Source: Owenia fusiformis
Taxonomy: Eukaryota; Annelida; Polychaeta; Sabellida; Oweniidae
Direction: 5' to 3'
Assembly: GCA_903813345.2 (NCBI GenBank)
Contig: CAIIXF020000004.1
Location: 23,933,985 to 23,997,984, forward strand
Length of the DNA stretch: 64,000 nucleotides
Shown here: positions 1 through 12,690 of the stretch, one piece after another
Layout of the letters: each line of letters opens with the position of its first letter
Numbering within the stretch: the stretch's first letter is position 1
Notes under the pieces: generated by a model
What the model saw: only the letters and a program-made list of their open reading frames with translations
Databases searched by the model: none
Told to the model about the DNA's origin: nothing
Translations under genes and position numbers: made by a program

Positions 1-632
1 ACCACAATTTAGAGATGATTGTTTAGATTCATAATTGTTAATGGTGACATATTGTTTGCGGTCTTTTAAATAACTTTCAAACCAGGACTTAGCTATTCCT
101 CTGATGCCATAATATTCAAGTTTTTGTATCAAAATGTCATGATTAATTGTGTCAAAGGCCTTGGAAAAATCTAATGTTATGCAATGCTCGTTTTCCCAAA
201 TCAGTTGATTTTCGAATTTGTTCAATGAAATATAAAATGGCCATGTAGGTAGAGTTGAATTTCTGAAATCCAAATTGATAAGTAAAAATAATTTCAAAAC
301 GTTCTGAAAAAACAGTGAGTTTGGCGTGCATGAGCTTTTCTAACAATTTAGAAAATACCGATAAAACTGAAATTGGTCTATAGTTCGAAGGATTTGTAGT
401 GACTCCTTTTTTAAATACAGGTGTTACTTTGGCCAATTTGAGGGCGTCTGGGAAAATACCAGATTTAAAAGATAAGTTAAATATATACAAGAGTGGATCA
501 ATTAAAAACTGTCTTACAGACTTAATAAGTGATGGTAGAATCCCATCAGGTCCAGGCGAGGAAGATTTTAGAAGACATATTTCTAATTCAAGCTCAGTTT
601 TTGAGGTCTTTTTGAGATAAATAGATGATTGA
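1..632 (-). pseudogene. LINE reverse transcriptase fragment, runs off left edge
   Basis: Reading the minus strand from about 632 downwards gives the fingers and palm of a non-LTR retrotransposon reverse transcriptase. A SPGPDG motif (about 555-540) is followed by VTPVFKKG, the classic NYRPISVLSVFSKLLEK block (near 385-340), and QFGFQ. The frame breaks near 195. After a one-base shift the strand reads LDFSKAFDTINHDIL, the first catalytic aspartate region, and continues to the window edge (SWFESYL). The YADD region would lie outside the window. The protein would copy element RNA at a nicked chromosomal target. The frameshift shows it is a dead copy. The block spacing fits Jockey/CR1-type LINEs; the clade is inferred. 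Confidence 0.85.
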
Positions 633-2377
633 ACTTTTTGAGCTCTTACTAGGTATTCATAAACAATCGTTTTGCTGAATTAATAAAAAAAAATTCACTT
701 TTTTGGAAGCGGGAAGATACGCCCCGAAGCGGGAGATATGGAGGTTCTTGATATGGAAACCTCAAAATCAGGATACAGCATAACATTTGAATCACGTTGA
801 CATCATTGCAAAATTAGGCTAAATATGCTAAGTCAAGACGTTAATTAGCCCACGAAAGTTCATGGGTAACTTGAGAACTGCAAAATACAACCAAATACTT
901 TTCGAACGTACAATTGCAATATTTCTCACCCAACGTCTTCATAGTTTTAGGAACGTATTTTAAACGCATGATAGCCAAATATATCAAGATACTATATCTG
1001 CCTAAAGGAAGTTATCTAGTGTTGACAAAGTTTTGAAATATATTTTATCCAGATCCATCAGAAATTAACTTATCCAATTACATTTGTTCATAAGAATTCT
1101 TTAATTCTACCTCGTTCCCTATACGTCCTCAGACAGACAAGAAATTGAAGTCACACCCGTTTGTTTGCGTGGCATATTTATACGTATATGCACTTTCTCT
1201 GATTATTGTCAAACAAATACATTTCAGGAGAAGAACATAAAAAACAAATGCCTGAAACGAATGCCGAAACATAAATCCCAAGTGATTAAGTTTAGAATGT
1301 TTTATTCTTTTACGATTTGATAAGAGACTGAGACTAAGAAATTAAATGCGACGAAATATTTTGACAACGTAATTTGTATACTGTTTTATTCTTAAAGTTC
1401 TATGCGATAACTTATTTTATCTGTTTCAAAATATTTCATTTTATTTTGCCTATATAAAAGAGATTGAAGAAGGTAAGATAAACTGTTCCGTAATATATAT
1501 TGTGTTTTAATAACCTTTTTTAGAATCACAATGTAAAATAAATCTCCCGTTCCTGCCATTCTGGTAACGCCATGCAATGGATGTAATTCAAAGTGAGAGA
1601 GAGATCTATGAATATCAGAATGCGTCCATGCCATTAATTTGGCCAAATACATGGCATGAAACTGACGTAAGCTTAAGTAAGCTACGCCCCCCCCCCTTTC
1701 TCTGGTAAATTATGACTTTATTTTTCGGAGTAATGGGTTTCGGACAACTGGGTTTCGGGGAATTGGGTTTCGGACAACTGGGTTTCGGACAACTGGGGTG
1801 TCAATATATACGAATCGAATGTATTCTCGTGTGCATTACAATATCCCCATTGAAACATTTTTTGGCCTGCAATGGACGTATAATGAATTAGAATATGAGG
1901 CCGTGTTATCATTCTAATGTAAAGTCATGGTATTTACTGTGGTATTGGGTTGCAAGTTAATATCAGATTCAATGCAAATTAATCATCTAATATCAGATGC
2001 GCGATCAGTCCAATAATCTAATTTCAGGTCATCAGTTCGATATCTAGCACTTGTTCTAACGACACGGTATTACTAGACTATCATATTATAAATACACACA
2101 CATATAAAAAAATCAAACTGGTACACGATATAAGCACGACTGCTCTTTCAATTGAGTATAAATGTTGATAAACTTACCCGGAAGCCAAGACATACACGTT
2201 TAGACGATGCTATTTTCAGTTCAGTGTAAGAGTAAATGCCCGGATATCGAGGCTTTTTCGTGTAAAGTTTTAACCAAGCATCTAAAATCGGGTTATATTG
2301 CGTGTAGAATTTATCGATATCAGGGCCGCTACATGCCAGTGAATTTTGTATATAGTGAATTCCCAGTGATTGATTTC
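633..2377. other. No gene seen; short repeats only
   Basis: No convincing coding or RNA gene. Positions 705-790 are an inverted match to 16005-16105 (both hold a GCGGGAGATATGG core), so this is a dispersed repeat. Positions 1735-1800 hold about four imperfect copies of a 13-15 bp unit built on gggtttcggacaact. The rest is AT-rich unique-looking sequence. Confidence 0.5.
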
Positions 2378-2730
2378 AGTACAGTAAAACTGTCATAGTG
2401 AACACCTCTTTAGTGAAGATCTGTGCCCAGTGACATGCCTCTACTCTATTGAACACCTGTGTATATTATAGTGAACACCGATTCCGTCCCAGCCAGTGAG
2501 TTCAGTACAGTAAAAATATCCTAATGAACACCTCTTTAGCGAAGATCTGTGCCCAGTGAAAACATGCGTCTACTCTATTGAACACCTGTGTATAGTGAAC
2601 ACCAATTCCCAGTACAGTAAAACTGTCATAATGAACATCTCTTTAGTGAAATACTGTGCCCAGCGAACATATGAGTATACTCTATTGAACACCTGTGTGT
2701 AAGCGAACACCAATTCCCAGCCAGTGATTT
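2378..2730. repeat. Three-copy tandem repeat, about 107-128 bp unit
   Basis: Copies begin near 2378, 2506 and 2613. Each starts with cagtacagtaaaa and runs through gaacacctctttag, ctgtgcccag and ctctattgaacacctgtg. The first bases of each unit (tacagtaaaa) match the terminal inverted repeat of the neighbouring MITE at 2759, so the array probably derives from a relative of that element's end. Confidence 0.7.
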
Positions 2731-2758
2731 CAGTAACTTTTAGAGGGGATTGTACCTA

Positions 2759-3214
2759 CAGTAAAATCTGTCTAATCCAAGGGACCAGCTCAGAGCATTC
2801 GGATTAGGAGGTGTTCACATTTTGAGGTTTTGCATTTGCAAGATTTGGGTTTTTGAAGAAATAGAAACAAATTCTCAATAAATATTATAGTTCTTTTGAC
2901 TACTTAGCTTTGGCATTAGAGTGACATGAAAATCTGATTCAAATGAATTTAGTCATCCTAGAAAGCCCCACCATGAGTGAGATCGTTCAAGTTTTTTTCA
3001 AATATTTGATCAATTTATGGAACATGTGATATTTTATGTGTTCAGATTAGATGGGTTAATTTTCAAACATGACTGTTCACTGTCAAAATTGGGAGATGTT
3101 CATATTTCAAGTTTTTTAAACATTTGAGTCAGTGGGAGAAAAAACGGGACCAAAAAATGTTCAAATTGGGAGGTGTTCGGATTAGCCAAGTGTTCAGATA
3201 TACAGGTTTTACTG
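2759..3214. mobile_element. TA-flanked MITE with pogo/Tigger-like ends
   Basis: The left end reads TA|CAGTAAAATCTG and the right end CAGGTTTTACTG|TA, giving imperfect terminal inverted repeats bounded by TA on both sides, as expected for Tc1/mariner/pogo superfamily transposition. Subterminal copies of ggaggtgttc occur at both sides in opposite settings (2808 and 3168). No transposase reading frame is present, so the 456 bp element is non-autonomous. The pogo assignment rests only on the CAGT terminus and the TA. Confidence 0.6.
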
Positions 3215-6200
3215 TACTACAATTGTTTTCAATCTTTTGGAGGAAAGTGTACATCATTCCAGAGAAATGACAGATGCACTGTATATACAGTGATCGCCTA
3301 CTATTAAAAGTGCGTGATCAAAGACTCGACAAGATGCGCAAAATTCAAATATTTTGTAACGGTTACTTTTAAAAGATTTATTTGTGTTTATATTACAGGC
3401 TACTGGTGATTCAATTAGGTTTTGTAGGCACAAGAACACCCATATGCTTTGAGAAATATATATTAGTTTATATTTTTCGTATATGTTATTGATTTTACAA
3501 TTTAAAGATATAAATGCGATACAATATGTGTTATTTTATTTAAAAAGCTTGAAAATATCAAAAACAATAGAACATTTTTACTCTCTTTAATTTTTTATAC
3601 TTAGGTAGGGTCTTGGACTTCCATTTGACCATGATGAAATTCACGTTTCCCCTTCAATAACATGGAATAAATATTTTAACACAGAAACGAATGGATCAGC
3701 CAATAGCGTGAGTTTCAGCAAACCATACACCCATATCTATATGCTTTTCAAGAGAAGAAAGTGGGGATCTCGCAAAATGTATGTCCAAACTGATTCAGTC
3801 AATTAAATGGTCACTGTGTGTGTGTTCATTTTGTTTTTCTGCCTAGATTTGAATACATTACCATTAAATGATATATACACTGAACCTCTAGAACCTGCTA
3901 AGTGAAACACCTCTTGAAGCGTAACACCTTACAAGTGGAACCGTTTTTTAAGTTCCATTTTAGTCCATTTATATTACGCCTCTGATCCCAAGGTATGAGA
4001 ACTATACACCTTGGCATCCAAGATGATTGTCGAATTGTAATTGTAATTGAAATAAAATATAAAATCTGAATTGTACATTATCTATTTCATTGGGGAGTTA
4101 AATCATTCTTTTGCAGCAAGGTATCAATAAGTAATGTAATGACGTAATAACCTTCAGTAGATGCCAGTAGTCAGTTCCCAGTTTCACCACGAGGTGGCTA
4201 ACTTGGGTCATATATAAATGACAGGTATAAGGGAAAACTCCTCTAAGGTATTCAATATTCAGTAGATTTATTGATCAATTTTCAACTAAGGTCTATAAGT
4301 GATTAGCTTGAGAATTTTAGAATTGTATGTAATCGAATGCAAAATAAACGACCAGTGAGCGTTTTTAGAGAAACTCTACAAAATGTGAAATAAATACCAT
4401 GCTATTATCTCTAATGACAGAGTTATGTGGATCGATGGGACCGAGTAAAAGTTCCAGTTTAGGCTTTGCTCAGAGGGGTATCATCTTAGATTAACTGGTG
4501 GACACTATTGGAGAATGAGAGTCTATTGTAATTTCAGAATCATTTATTGTCATTTCATTACTAATTGATATTCTCGTTCTATTGCAATTTCATTGGTAAT
4601 TTTATTTGATTCTGTAGCAGTTGTTGAATCAGAGATTCTGGATGATTTCATTCGATTATTGTCAATCACTGAAATTGTCATGAATTCATCACTTTCTACA
4701 AGTATGTGTTTATTTATTGATTTCACTTCATTTGGTATTATTCCAGAGAAATTTCTTGTTATCATTCTAGATTTGCCTCTATTTTCAGTAATCTTTCTCA
4801 TCTTCATCTCTTCTTCTTCATGATGTTCTACACGGTGGTTTATAATGATTTGAAATTTAGGAGTTCGTAATGAAGGACAGTAAAATCATGTAAACCCAAC
4901 CACTCTGAAATGCAAAGAACATATCATTAGAATCCACATGGTAAAATCACCCACTTGGCTGATCATAAATTGTTTTCATAACATCCTTCTTACTCGATAC
5001 TGAAGGGGAGTTGGAACGTCTGATATGCATGTAATGTTAAGTATTATGTATATTAACCATAAGCATGTTGGTTTTGTGGTTTTGGTAATCTGAAAACAGA
5101 AAATTTGGTGAAATATACATTTTCATTCGGCGGGTTTTTTGATTTTGCTTCATTTATTAACTCAGTTCAGGTATTTCGGTTGAACCAATCACCGAATCCT
5201 GTTACCAAATGAATCTTGAGTCTCTTATACAGCATATGGAATACCATCTGTAGGTAAAATGTCATTAAGGTGGTAAAGAAAAGAGAAACAAACATACCTT
5301 TCCTCCGACATGATCGAATTTTCCGCATCTTGTCGAGTCTTTGATCACGCACTTGTAATAGTAGGCGATCACTGTACATACAGTGAGGTGACACACTGTT
5401 ATGGGAACTGGTCATATCAGATGTTCCCACGCTTTTCGTCCAGAAGAGGTCATTTCCCAGGATTATAGATGAACCCTTGGCCAATCAATGATATAGTTTA
5501 CATAAGAGAAGCATGACTGTATGAATTCTGGGATATTCCTGTTTTGTTGAGACAGGTGAGAATAAAATTAACCCTTTGCAAATTTGATCAATACTGCCTC
5601 CAATCATCCAATACTTGGCTCAGTTAAAATAGTTGATTTATATTTGAATTCGAACATTTAAAAATTAAATGTGTAGTAGTAATAATTTAGTACCTCTTAT
5701 TAATTAATGTATAATATTACAACATACATAATGATGTAGGCAATTTGTTTCATAAAAATCTAAAAGTAAAATTCATAATTTAAATTTACCCTCTGGGAGC
5801 CCCAAAATTTTAGAAAATGCATTTTCTTGGTGATGTATTTTCTAAACTACCCCCCTAGGCAGAATATACCAAGGTATGCTTATGTATATTATCTGTCATA
5901 TATCATTTTCAACTTATCCAAAGTTACATTGATGTTATATAACACATACTATGGAGACATTGGTATATGTCTGCCTTTTCCTTTTCTTCAAAGGCCACTT
6001 TTGGGGCCTAAAGGCCTTTAGTGGCCCAACATTTTTTTAAGGCCCAATTTATTTTCTGGGCCCAACCAGGGGGGGAAGTCAGCAGCCACCCCCCCCCCCC
6101 CAGATCCGCCAGTGGAGTCACTGGCATGCCTGTATGGCTGGATGCTATGTCAATCGGTGCTTGCAAAATCAATGCGTGCATGCAATGTAAATATGATGGT

Positions 6201-7242
6201 AGGCAGTCTTTCCTCTTACCAAGACCCCCTCTACGCAGTACGAGATAAAGAAAGTCCATTAATTTAATGTGCAAATTAGTAATTTCGTTTCCAACTCCGA
6301 TTCCAATTTTATTTTGGAGGCAATGATTCCGTTTTATATTTATGTTTTAGTGATGCGTCAATCGTTCCGCCACATTTTCTCTTTCAAGAACAATTTCTTT
6401 GTACAAACTACTCTACGATGTAAATGTAAGTGTTTGCAGCCCATTCGTCAATCCATATACTGGCAGTCATGGAGGATGATGATGTAAGAACACGCAAGCT
6501 TCGTTAGAGGTAAATCTTCATCATCTTCAAAGTTGAATTTTTATCAATTTATGTAAGACTAGATCTATCACAGTCAGCACTATCAATGGTATAGTATTCT
6601 AAAAATATAGGGAATAGTATATAGAGACTAAAAGTCCAAAAGGCTTTTGTGACAATATTTCCCGGAAGTGTTATATTTCCATTTATCCTTCAAACTGTGA
6701 CATTTATGCTAATAACTCGACATGTAGATCTATATGATTCTTACATACCCAATACGATCAAGAACGTTACTAACATACCAAATGAAAGGTGATTTCCTGG
6801 TCAAACTTGCAAAAGTTTGTCCAAATTCGCACTTGAACCGAATATTTACCGGAAGTGTTTATATTTCCATTTAGGTGTCACTACGGTAAATCATTGAAAA
6901 ATATTGAAAAAATCACAAAATTCAAGTTTGGGATACATATCGCCATTTTCGAACGAATTAGCCCATACAATAACTATATTTCTGCGTTCCCCTATACATA
7001 ACCTTCATCTTGACCATACATTTAACATAGGGTTTGCGTCTCGATTTTTTAATATCACTACGCCAACATAGAGACTCATTTTTAGTTAAAATCCCTGCTT
7101 CACCGATGAAAATTAACAAATAAAGTAGTTCCAGTTTACGGCACTATATTTTGGCGATTTCTTTCTAAAATGGCACATTTAGAAAGTAATTGGCCTCAGT
7201 GCAGCTTTACATACATACCTCAAATGGCCACAATGCACATAC
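3215..7242. other. No gene supported; dispersed repeat fragments
   Basis: Short frames here (for example 4550-4807 and 5167-5484 minus) match no family I recognise. Positions 3285-3350 and 5318-5390 are an inverted pair sharing the tgatcgcctact and gcgtgatcaaagactcgac blocks, so the frames across them are repeat-derived. Positions 5990-6125 hold a G/C-tract repeat fragment (long C run at 6090-6103). The stretch 6650-7130 has repeated cggaagtg...atatttccattt segments around 6662 and 6843. Otherwise AT-rich sequence. Confidence 0.4.
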
Positions 7243-8003
7243 TTAAGGTGCCATGGAAGTTAACAGGAAATGACAAAACAGGAATTGACAATTTTTTGGG
7301 TATTTTTAGACATTTTTTGAACAAAGATAACAGAGTTCTGTTTTGACCTCCAGTCAATTCAACTAGTTCCAAATACCATTTACAGGTCCAGGATCACAAT
7401 GTTCATGGTCAGAATGACCCTAAACATGATGAAGTAACCTTTTCCGCCCTATGAAAATGTGACTGAAAAATAGCTAAAAGTAGGTGCTCAGGAAAGGTCA
7501 ATGAACAGAATCTTGTGATTTTTCCAGTAAATGTGTCCAATGTATTGCTCTAATGATACAATCTTTGAAAATTTGATATCATTCATAGAAAAAGAAAAAA
7601 ATTGAAAAAAACTGATTTGAAAAGCAATCTATTTTCCTTTTTATGACCGCCATTTTTGTTTAAGAAAATTTTCTAAAATTTCAAAGATTGTATCAGTTAG
7701 AGCAATATATTAGGCACGTTTTCTGAAAAATTCAAAAGATTCTGTTCAGTGACCTTCCCTAGCTCCTACTTTTAGCTTTTTTTCAGTCACACTTTCAAAG
7801 GGCTAAAAAGGTTATTTCATCATGTTTAGGGTCATTCTGACCATGCACATTGTGATCCTGGTCATGTAAATGATATGTGGAAATAGTTAAATTGACTGGA
7901 GGTCAAACCAGAACTTATATCTTTGTTCAAAAAATGTCTAAAAATGCAAAAAAAAGTTCACTTCCTGTTTCGTCATTTCCTGTTAACTTCCATGGCACCT
8001 TAA
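7243..8003. mobile_element. Foldback element with about 345 bp arms
   Basis: The two halves are near-complete inverse copies. The left end, TTAAGGTGCCATGGAAGTTA, is mirrored at the right end by TAACTTCCATGGCACCTTAA. Internal blocks also mirror: the gtcagaatgaccctaaac block at 7409 against gtttagggtcattctgac at 7824, and ctaatgatacaatctttga at 7551 against tcaaagattgtatcagtta at 7681. The arms meet around a short centre near 7600-7675. TTAA sits at both tips, which fits either a TTAA target (piggyBac/Kolobok type) or simply the end of the arms. No coding capacity. Confidence 0.8.
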
Positions 8004-9030
8004 ACCTACTATGCACACCATTGAAGTTGGCATGGCTTCGTTTTTAAGTATTAAAAAACACTGTCCTACCCGGAAGTGGTATTTACCGTAGTAACACCTT
8101 AATATCCAAAAATGGAAAAATTTTACCATATGCTCATTCAGCATTTTTTCAAACAATTGAGTTATTTCATGCTCAAAACAGCTGGATTTTCAAACTTTTA
8201 ACACATTTTCTACAAAATCTAGTCATATTTGGGGAAATAGGTGAGGGCTGAGGCTCTAAAAACTTGCCAAAATGACCTAAAATTGGGTCATCAACTTCAG
8301 ACATCTCATGCAAAAAATTTAGATGCAAAATCCCCGAGATTATCTCATTTTGTAAATCATGATAGCAATGCCTTTCAAGTATTACACAGAATGTACTGAA
8401 ATGTATGTTGCTAAATGCAAATATTTTGTGGAAAATAAAAATGTGGAAAATCTGCCCTTTTTCTCCCCTTTACGGCAGTTAGGCCCCAGTGTATTGTGAC
8501 ATCATACTCATACCATTGCTACAATGTAGCATTTTACAAATTAATCATGATTACTCTTCCTGTGATACACAGTTGAACACTGTTTTTGCATCGTGATATT
8601 CCCCAGTGTGTTGATTGATTACACGCCAGCTTACTTAGTTACTTACTAAGTACGCAATAACCACTATCAAAGACCTGCCGGCTTCTATTTATTTTCGGGT
8701 TGGTAATGGAATTTTACAAGGGCAATACGAGAAGAATTCAATTTTTCAGAATTTCATGAAAATTATGGTAGATTTTACGGTAGTTTGAACAAGAATACTT
8801 TAAATTCCAGCAGAAATATTGTAGTTCTCAAATATTTACGGTATATTTTTAGGCTGTTCTTATAGAAAAAATCGAATTATAATAAAATATTGTACGGTAG
8901 ATTTTGGTAAAATTACAGTAGATTTTTTACGGTCGTTTTTACAGGAAAAAACAGTAATTTTTACGGTATTTGTGTTTTTTTACCGAAAAACGAATATTTT
9001 ATGGTAGATGCCGGTAAAAATACGGTAGGT
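8004..9030. repeat. Unassigned region with TACGGTAGATTTT-rich stretch
   Basis: No gene. From about 8750 to 9030 the sequence is built of irregular copies of tacggta(g)attttt, more than a dozen in 280 bp, on the plus strand. The match at 8085-8100 (ttaccgtagtaacacc) mirrors 6873-6890, so a larger inverted pair may surround the 7243-8003 foldback. Confidence 0.45.
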
Positions 9031-9425
9031 TGGCAGGTATGAGTTACCATGGCAACCGTGGAAATGGGTAAAAATGAGAGCAAAAAATACCCAGACCCGC
9101 CATAATGGCACTTATTTTCAAAATATTTCGAGACATACAAATTTTCTTAAACTTTGATATCATCTGGAACACTTCTAGACAACAAAAATATCAAAAATTG
9201 GGGGAAGGTTTATCACTTCAATTTTTTGCAAGCCTTGGTCAAAGTAAAGCTACGAAAAAAGCACTCATTTTCTATTTAGAATCACCTATTATCGCCCAAA
9301 TGGCTATATGTTGTCCAGGTCGCCATGTTAAAAGTAGAATTAGAATGCTCTTCAGACAATGTTAGATAGCTTTCCTTTATCACGGAACAAAGATCTTTGC
9401 ACTGGTATGCCCATTTCCATGAGAT
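9031..9425. repeat. Dispersed repeat copy 1 (inverse to copies at 11.6 and 13.3 kb)
   Basis: This stretch contains gttaccatggcaaccgtgg, the acaacaaaaatatcaaaaat segment, gcccaaatggctatatg and ctttgcactggtatgccc. The same blocks occur in reverse orientation at 11600-12245 and 13300-13700. The 86 aa frame across it is repeat sequence, not a gene. Confidence 0.7.
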
Positions 9426-9429
9426 AATG

Positions 9430-10237
9430 CACGTGACCCACCATGGTTTGGGACCATTATTTTTTAAACATTGGATTGAAAATGATGTAATTTATATAAA
9501 TGATATTGTTAAAGATGGAATGTTATGTTCATATAATGTCATAGTTCAAAAAGTACAGCGCAATTGACAAACCATGCTGCAGTATAATATTTTAAAAGCA
9601 TGTGTTAAACAAGAGTTAATTACAAAGTATGGAGATGAAGAGAATAATAACAACTTGAAATTTGTAAATAGAGAATTATGTAAATCAGATTCAAAGTATA
9701 TACGATCAGAGTTAGTCTTGGCAAGAAAATGTGATATTAAATATGATAATACATTGATAAGTAAGGATGTGTGGAACACACTTTTTAATTGTACAAAAGA
9801 TAATAAGCTCAAAATTATCCAATGGAAGATTATCCATAAAATTTATCCAAGTGGCAAATATCTAAAACAGTGTAAAATACAAGATTCAGATAAATGTAAA
9901 TATTGTGATAATGAAATTGATGATGATATGCACTATTTCATGTATTTTCTGAAGTGTAAAGAAGTTTTAAATATTTGGAACACCTGTGATTGTAATTGTC
10001 TCAGTGATAAACAAAAACTTGGTATTTAAAATTTCGCACAAGAAACATATTTTAAAAGTGTGATTATAAAAATAGCTATCCATATGTTTAAATGTGATCT
10101 GCTGAATGTGCAGGAAACTTTGAAAATGATAGATAATAGGGAAAAATCATTTTACAACATGTAACCTTTATATGTAAATGTATTAATTGTACTGTATATA
10201 TGTTTTTGATTTGAAATATAGTTTTTTAATAAAAAAA
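9430..10237 (+). pseudogene. L1-like LINE 3' end with zf-RVT-type C-terminus
   Basis: The plus strand encodes the C-terminal tail of an L1/Tx1-type second reading frame. The part before 9560 reads HWIENDVIYINDIV, then a stop. The 9574-10029 frame contains WNTLFNCTKDNKLKIIQWK followed by a C..C...H zinc-binding-like segment (KCKYCDNEIDDDMHYF), the zf-RVT arrangement seen after the RT domain. An A-rich tail (aataaaaaaaatgg) ends at about 10237. The catalytic RT core is absent, so this is a 5'-truncated dead insertion. It sits between two parts of the dispersed repeat. Confidence 0.75.
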
Positions 10238-10440
10238 ATGGTGGGTTTGGGTGCTTTTTTGCTCCCATTTTTACCCCATTTCTACGGTTGCCATGGCAAC
10301 TATTAGGCTTTGGTAACCATGCCAACTTGATTTTTGAAGGACATCCACCTGATAGTAGTTGGGCCAGGTTTGATGGAAAATGGGCCTGGTTTGATATGCT
10401 GGCAGTGAGGCTGATTGTGGCAAGTAGTGAAACGGCAAAA
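10238..10440. repeat. Dispersed repeat copy 2 (part)
   Basis: The run ggtgggtttgggtgcttttt, the gttgccatggcaactattag block and cacctgatagtagttgggcc recur at 12545-12660 and 13685-13815. Confidence 0.7.
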
Positions 10441-11599
10441 CAATAGTGGAGTCTTGTACTATAATTTTAAATTAGAGCTCTCCAAGAGAAATATTATCAT
10501 GTAATGCAACAGGTAACTTATGTAAACAAATTTTTAAATTTATGTAATCTTTTTTGAATTATCTGAAATAAAAAAAAATTTAAATATAAAAAAAGGAATG
10601 CAATACAAAGAGAGAATTGTATAATAATCACAAACTTTTAATAAATACATGCTGGTATAAAGTAAAAAAAACAAAACAAAAAAAAAAAAAGGTGGAGTTA
10701 TACCATACCGCAGTTGTGAAACAAAATGGCAAAAAGCTTTTGAACTTTTAGGATTATATCTAAAGGTAGAGTATACCATTGATAGTGCTGACTTTGAAGA
10801 CTATAGCCTAGCCTACTTAAGATTTTCGACATCTAAAAAGTCACTCGTATTTTTTGCAAAAAAACTTCCAAAAGGTAACAGTCGCATGAATTCACATTGT
10901 CGTACTTACAAAATGATCCACCGCCTAACTCATGCACCATCGAACTCGGTAATATTGTACACGTTACTATTAATTACGCAAAGTCAGCACTATCAATGGT
11001 ATACTCTACCTTTATATAGATAGACAAAAGTTCAAAAGCTGTTTGCCATATTGTTTTACAACTGCGTCCTCTCGCTAAATCTCATTTGCAATCGGTCAGT
11101 GTAAATCGTATCCTCAAGCCCAAATCCCGGGAAAGTATTCGTTTTATGACGCATGCGCATTAAACCCAGTGATTAAACCCAGTGTTGAAGTTATCATGAC
11201 GCAGGCGCGATCAATAACTTTATAGGAACATTTAATTTGGGATAGATGTCACTTACATTCATTATTTAACAGCAAATCCTACCTATAATGCACCATATAT
11301 TGCGGAAATATTTTTGTTTAGTGTCAAAACAAAAAGTATACACCCAAAACAAATGTAATGGTATAATGTCTACCTGCCCTGGATTCGTGGACGTCTGTTG
11401 TATAAACTTAACCAAACCAATGGAAGAAAAGCACTTTGAATTATGGGAATAATGTACTTCCCTTAATGAAAACCCGAACCAAGTAAAAACCGAATCTCGT
11501 TCAGATTGCCCCGACTCACTGTTTAGTAGTGTTTACACCAACAACCAATCAGATGGTATTATTACACCAAAAGTAGTGCAAAAAAGTTGTGATGACATT
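10441..11599. other. No gene seen
   Basis: AT-rich sequence with A-tracts near 10661-10691. The phrase gtcagcactatcaatggtat occurs at 10982 and also at 6573, and is mirrored at 10763-10790, marking short dispersed copies. No coding family recognised. Confidence 0.4.
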
Positions 11600-12245
11600 T
11601 AAAGACATAGTTCCTCTTTCACGTGTATTATCTCATGGAAATGGGCATACCAGCGCAAAGATCTTTGTTTCGTGGTAAAGAAAAGCTATCAAACATTGTC
11701 TGAAGAGCAGATTTAGCTCTGTAATTCTACTTTTAACATGGCGACCCATGCCTGTAGCCAGCTTTTTGTAAGGGGGGGGGGGGGGGGGGGGCTCGACCCC
11801 CCCTAACAACCACCCCATCCCCCAAAAAAAAATTCACCATGCTAAACCGAGACCCTTTGTATTGTAATGGACATTGGCGGATCTGGAAGATAACAAGGGG
11901 GGACCCACACTTCAAGTCAGGAAAAAATATCCGCGCTTGGGCGGAAAAACTTTTGAGGGCCCTAAAACCAAAATTTGGACAAAAAATTAGAAAATCTGTG
12001 GCACATTTTTGGCTTAAAATCAGACCTTGACAACATATGGCCATTTGGGCGATAATATGTGATTTTAAAGTAAAAATGAGTGCTTTTTTCGTAGTTTTAC
12101 TTTGACCAAGGCTTGCAAAAAATGAAGTGATAAACCTACTCCCAATTTTTGATATTTTTGTTGTCTAAAAGTATTGTAGACGATATCAAAGTTTTGAATA
12201 TTAGTGCCATTATGGCGGCTTTGTATAAAAAACCTCCTACCTCAT
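11600..12245. repeat. Dispersed repeat copy 3 with poly-G tract
   Basis: This copy matches positions 9100-9425 in inverse orientation (ctcatggaaatgggcatacc, then tggccatttgggcgataata and acttttagacaacaa-type blocks). A G-tract of more than 20 bases near 11767-11791 and a ttggcggatctgg fragment at 11873 interrupt it. The frames on both strands across the G tract are artefacts of the repeat. Confidence 0.6.
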
Positions 12246-12504
12246 GCCCACCTACCCACGTACGTTGGACAATTTCTTTATCTTGCTGGTTGGACCTATG
12301 CTCGCGGTCATAAGTCAATTATTCCCCTGGGGCGCCCTCGGGTCATTACACATTACCATGCACCCATATGCCTATATTTATGGATAGTTATCCATCTAGT
12401 CATAAAATAAAGCCGGAATTGTAGAACTCATAATAAGAGCTATTTTGATATTTCAAAATCTTTAAAATTAAACCCTTCAATGACTGTATCATGTCCCAAG
12501 AAGG

Positions 12505-12690
12505 TGGGTAGGTGGGTATCAGGTAGGAGGTTTTCTATACAAAGCCCATTATGGCGGGTTTAGGTGTTTTTTTGCTCTCATTTTTCATCCCATTTCCACG
12601 GTTGCCATGGTAACTATTAGGCTTTGGTAACCATGACAACTTGATTGAGAAGGAAATCGGCAAAACAATGGGGGAGTAATACCAGATATG
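12505..12690. repeat. Dispersed repeat copy 4 (part)
   Basis: Holds aggtgggtaggtgggtatca, ggcgggtttaggtgttttttt and gttgccatggtaactattag, matching copies 2 and 5. The intervening 12246-12504 and 12691-13299 stretches show no gene. Confidence 0.55.

Noticed and set aside
6008-6274. Overlapping frames on both strands at 6.0-6.3 kb
   Set aside because: They span a C tract and a dispersed repeat fragment. No domain or splice signal.
11633-12044. Proline/glycine-rich frames near 11.8 kb
   Set aside because: They are caused by a long G tract inside a dispersed repeat present at 9.0 and 13.3 kb without such frames.
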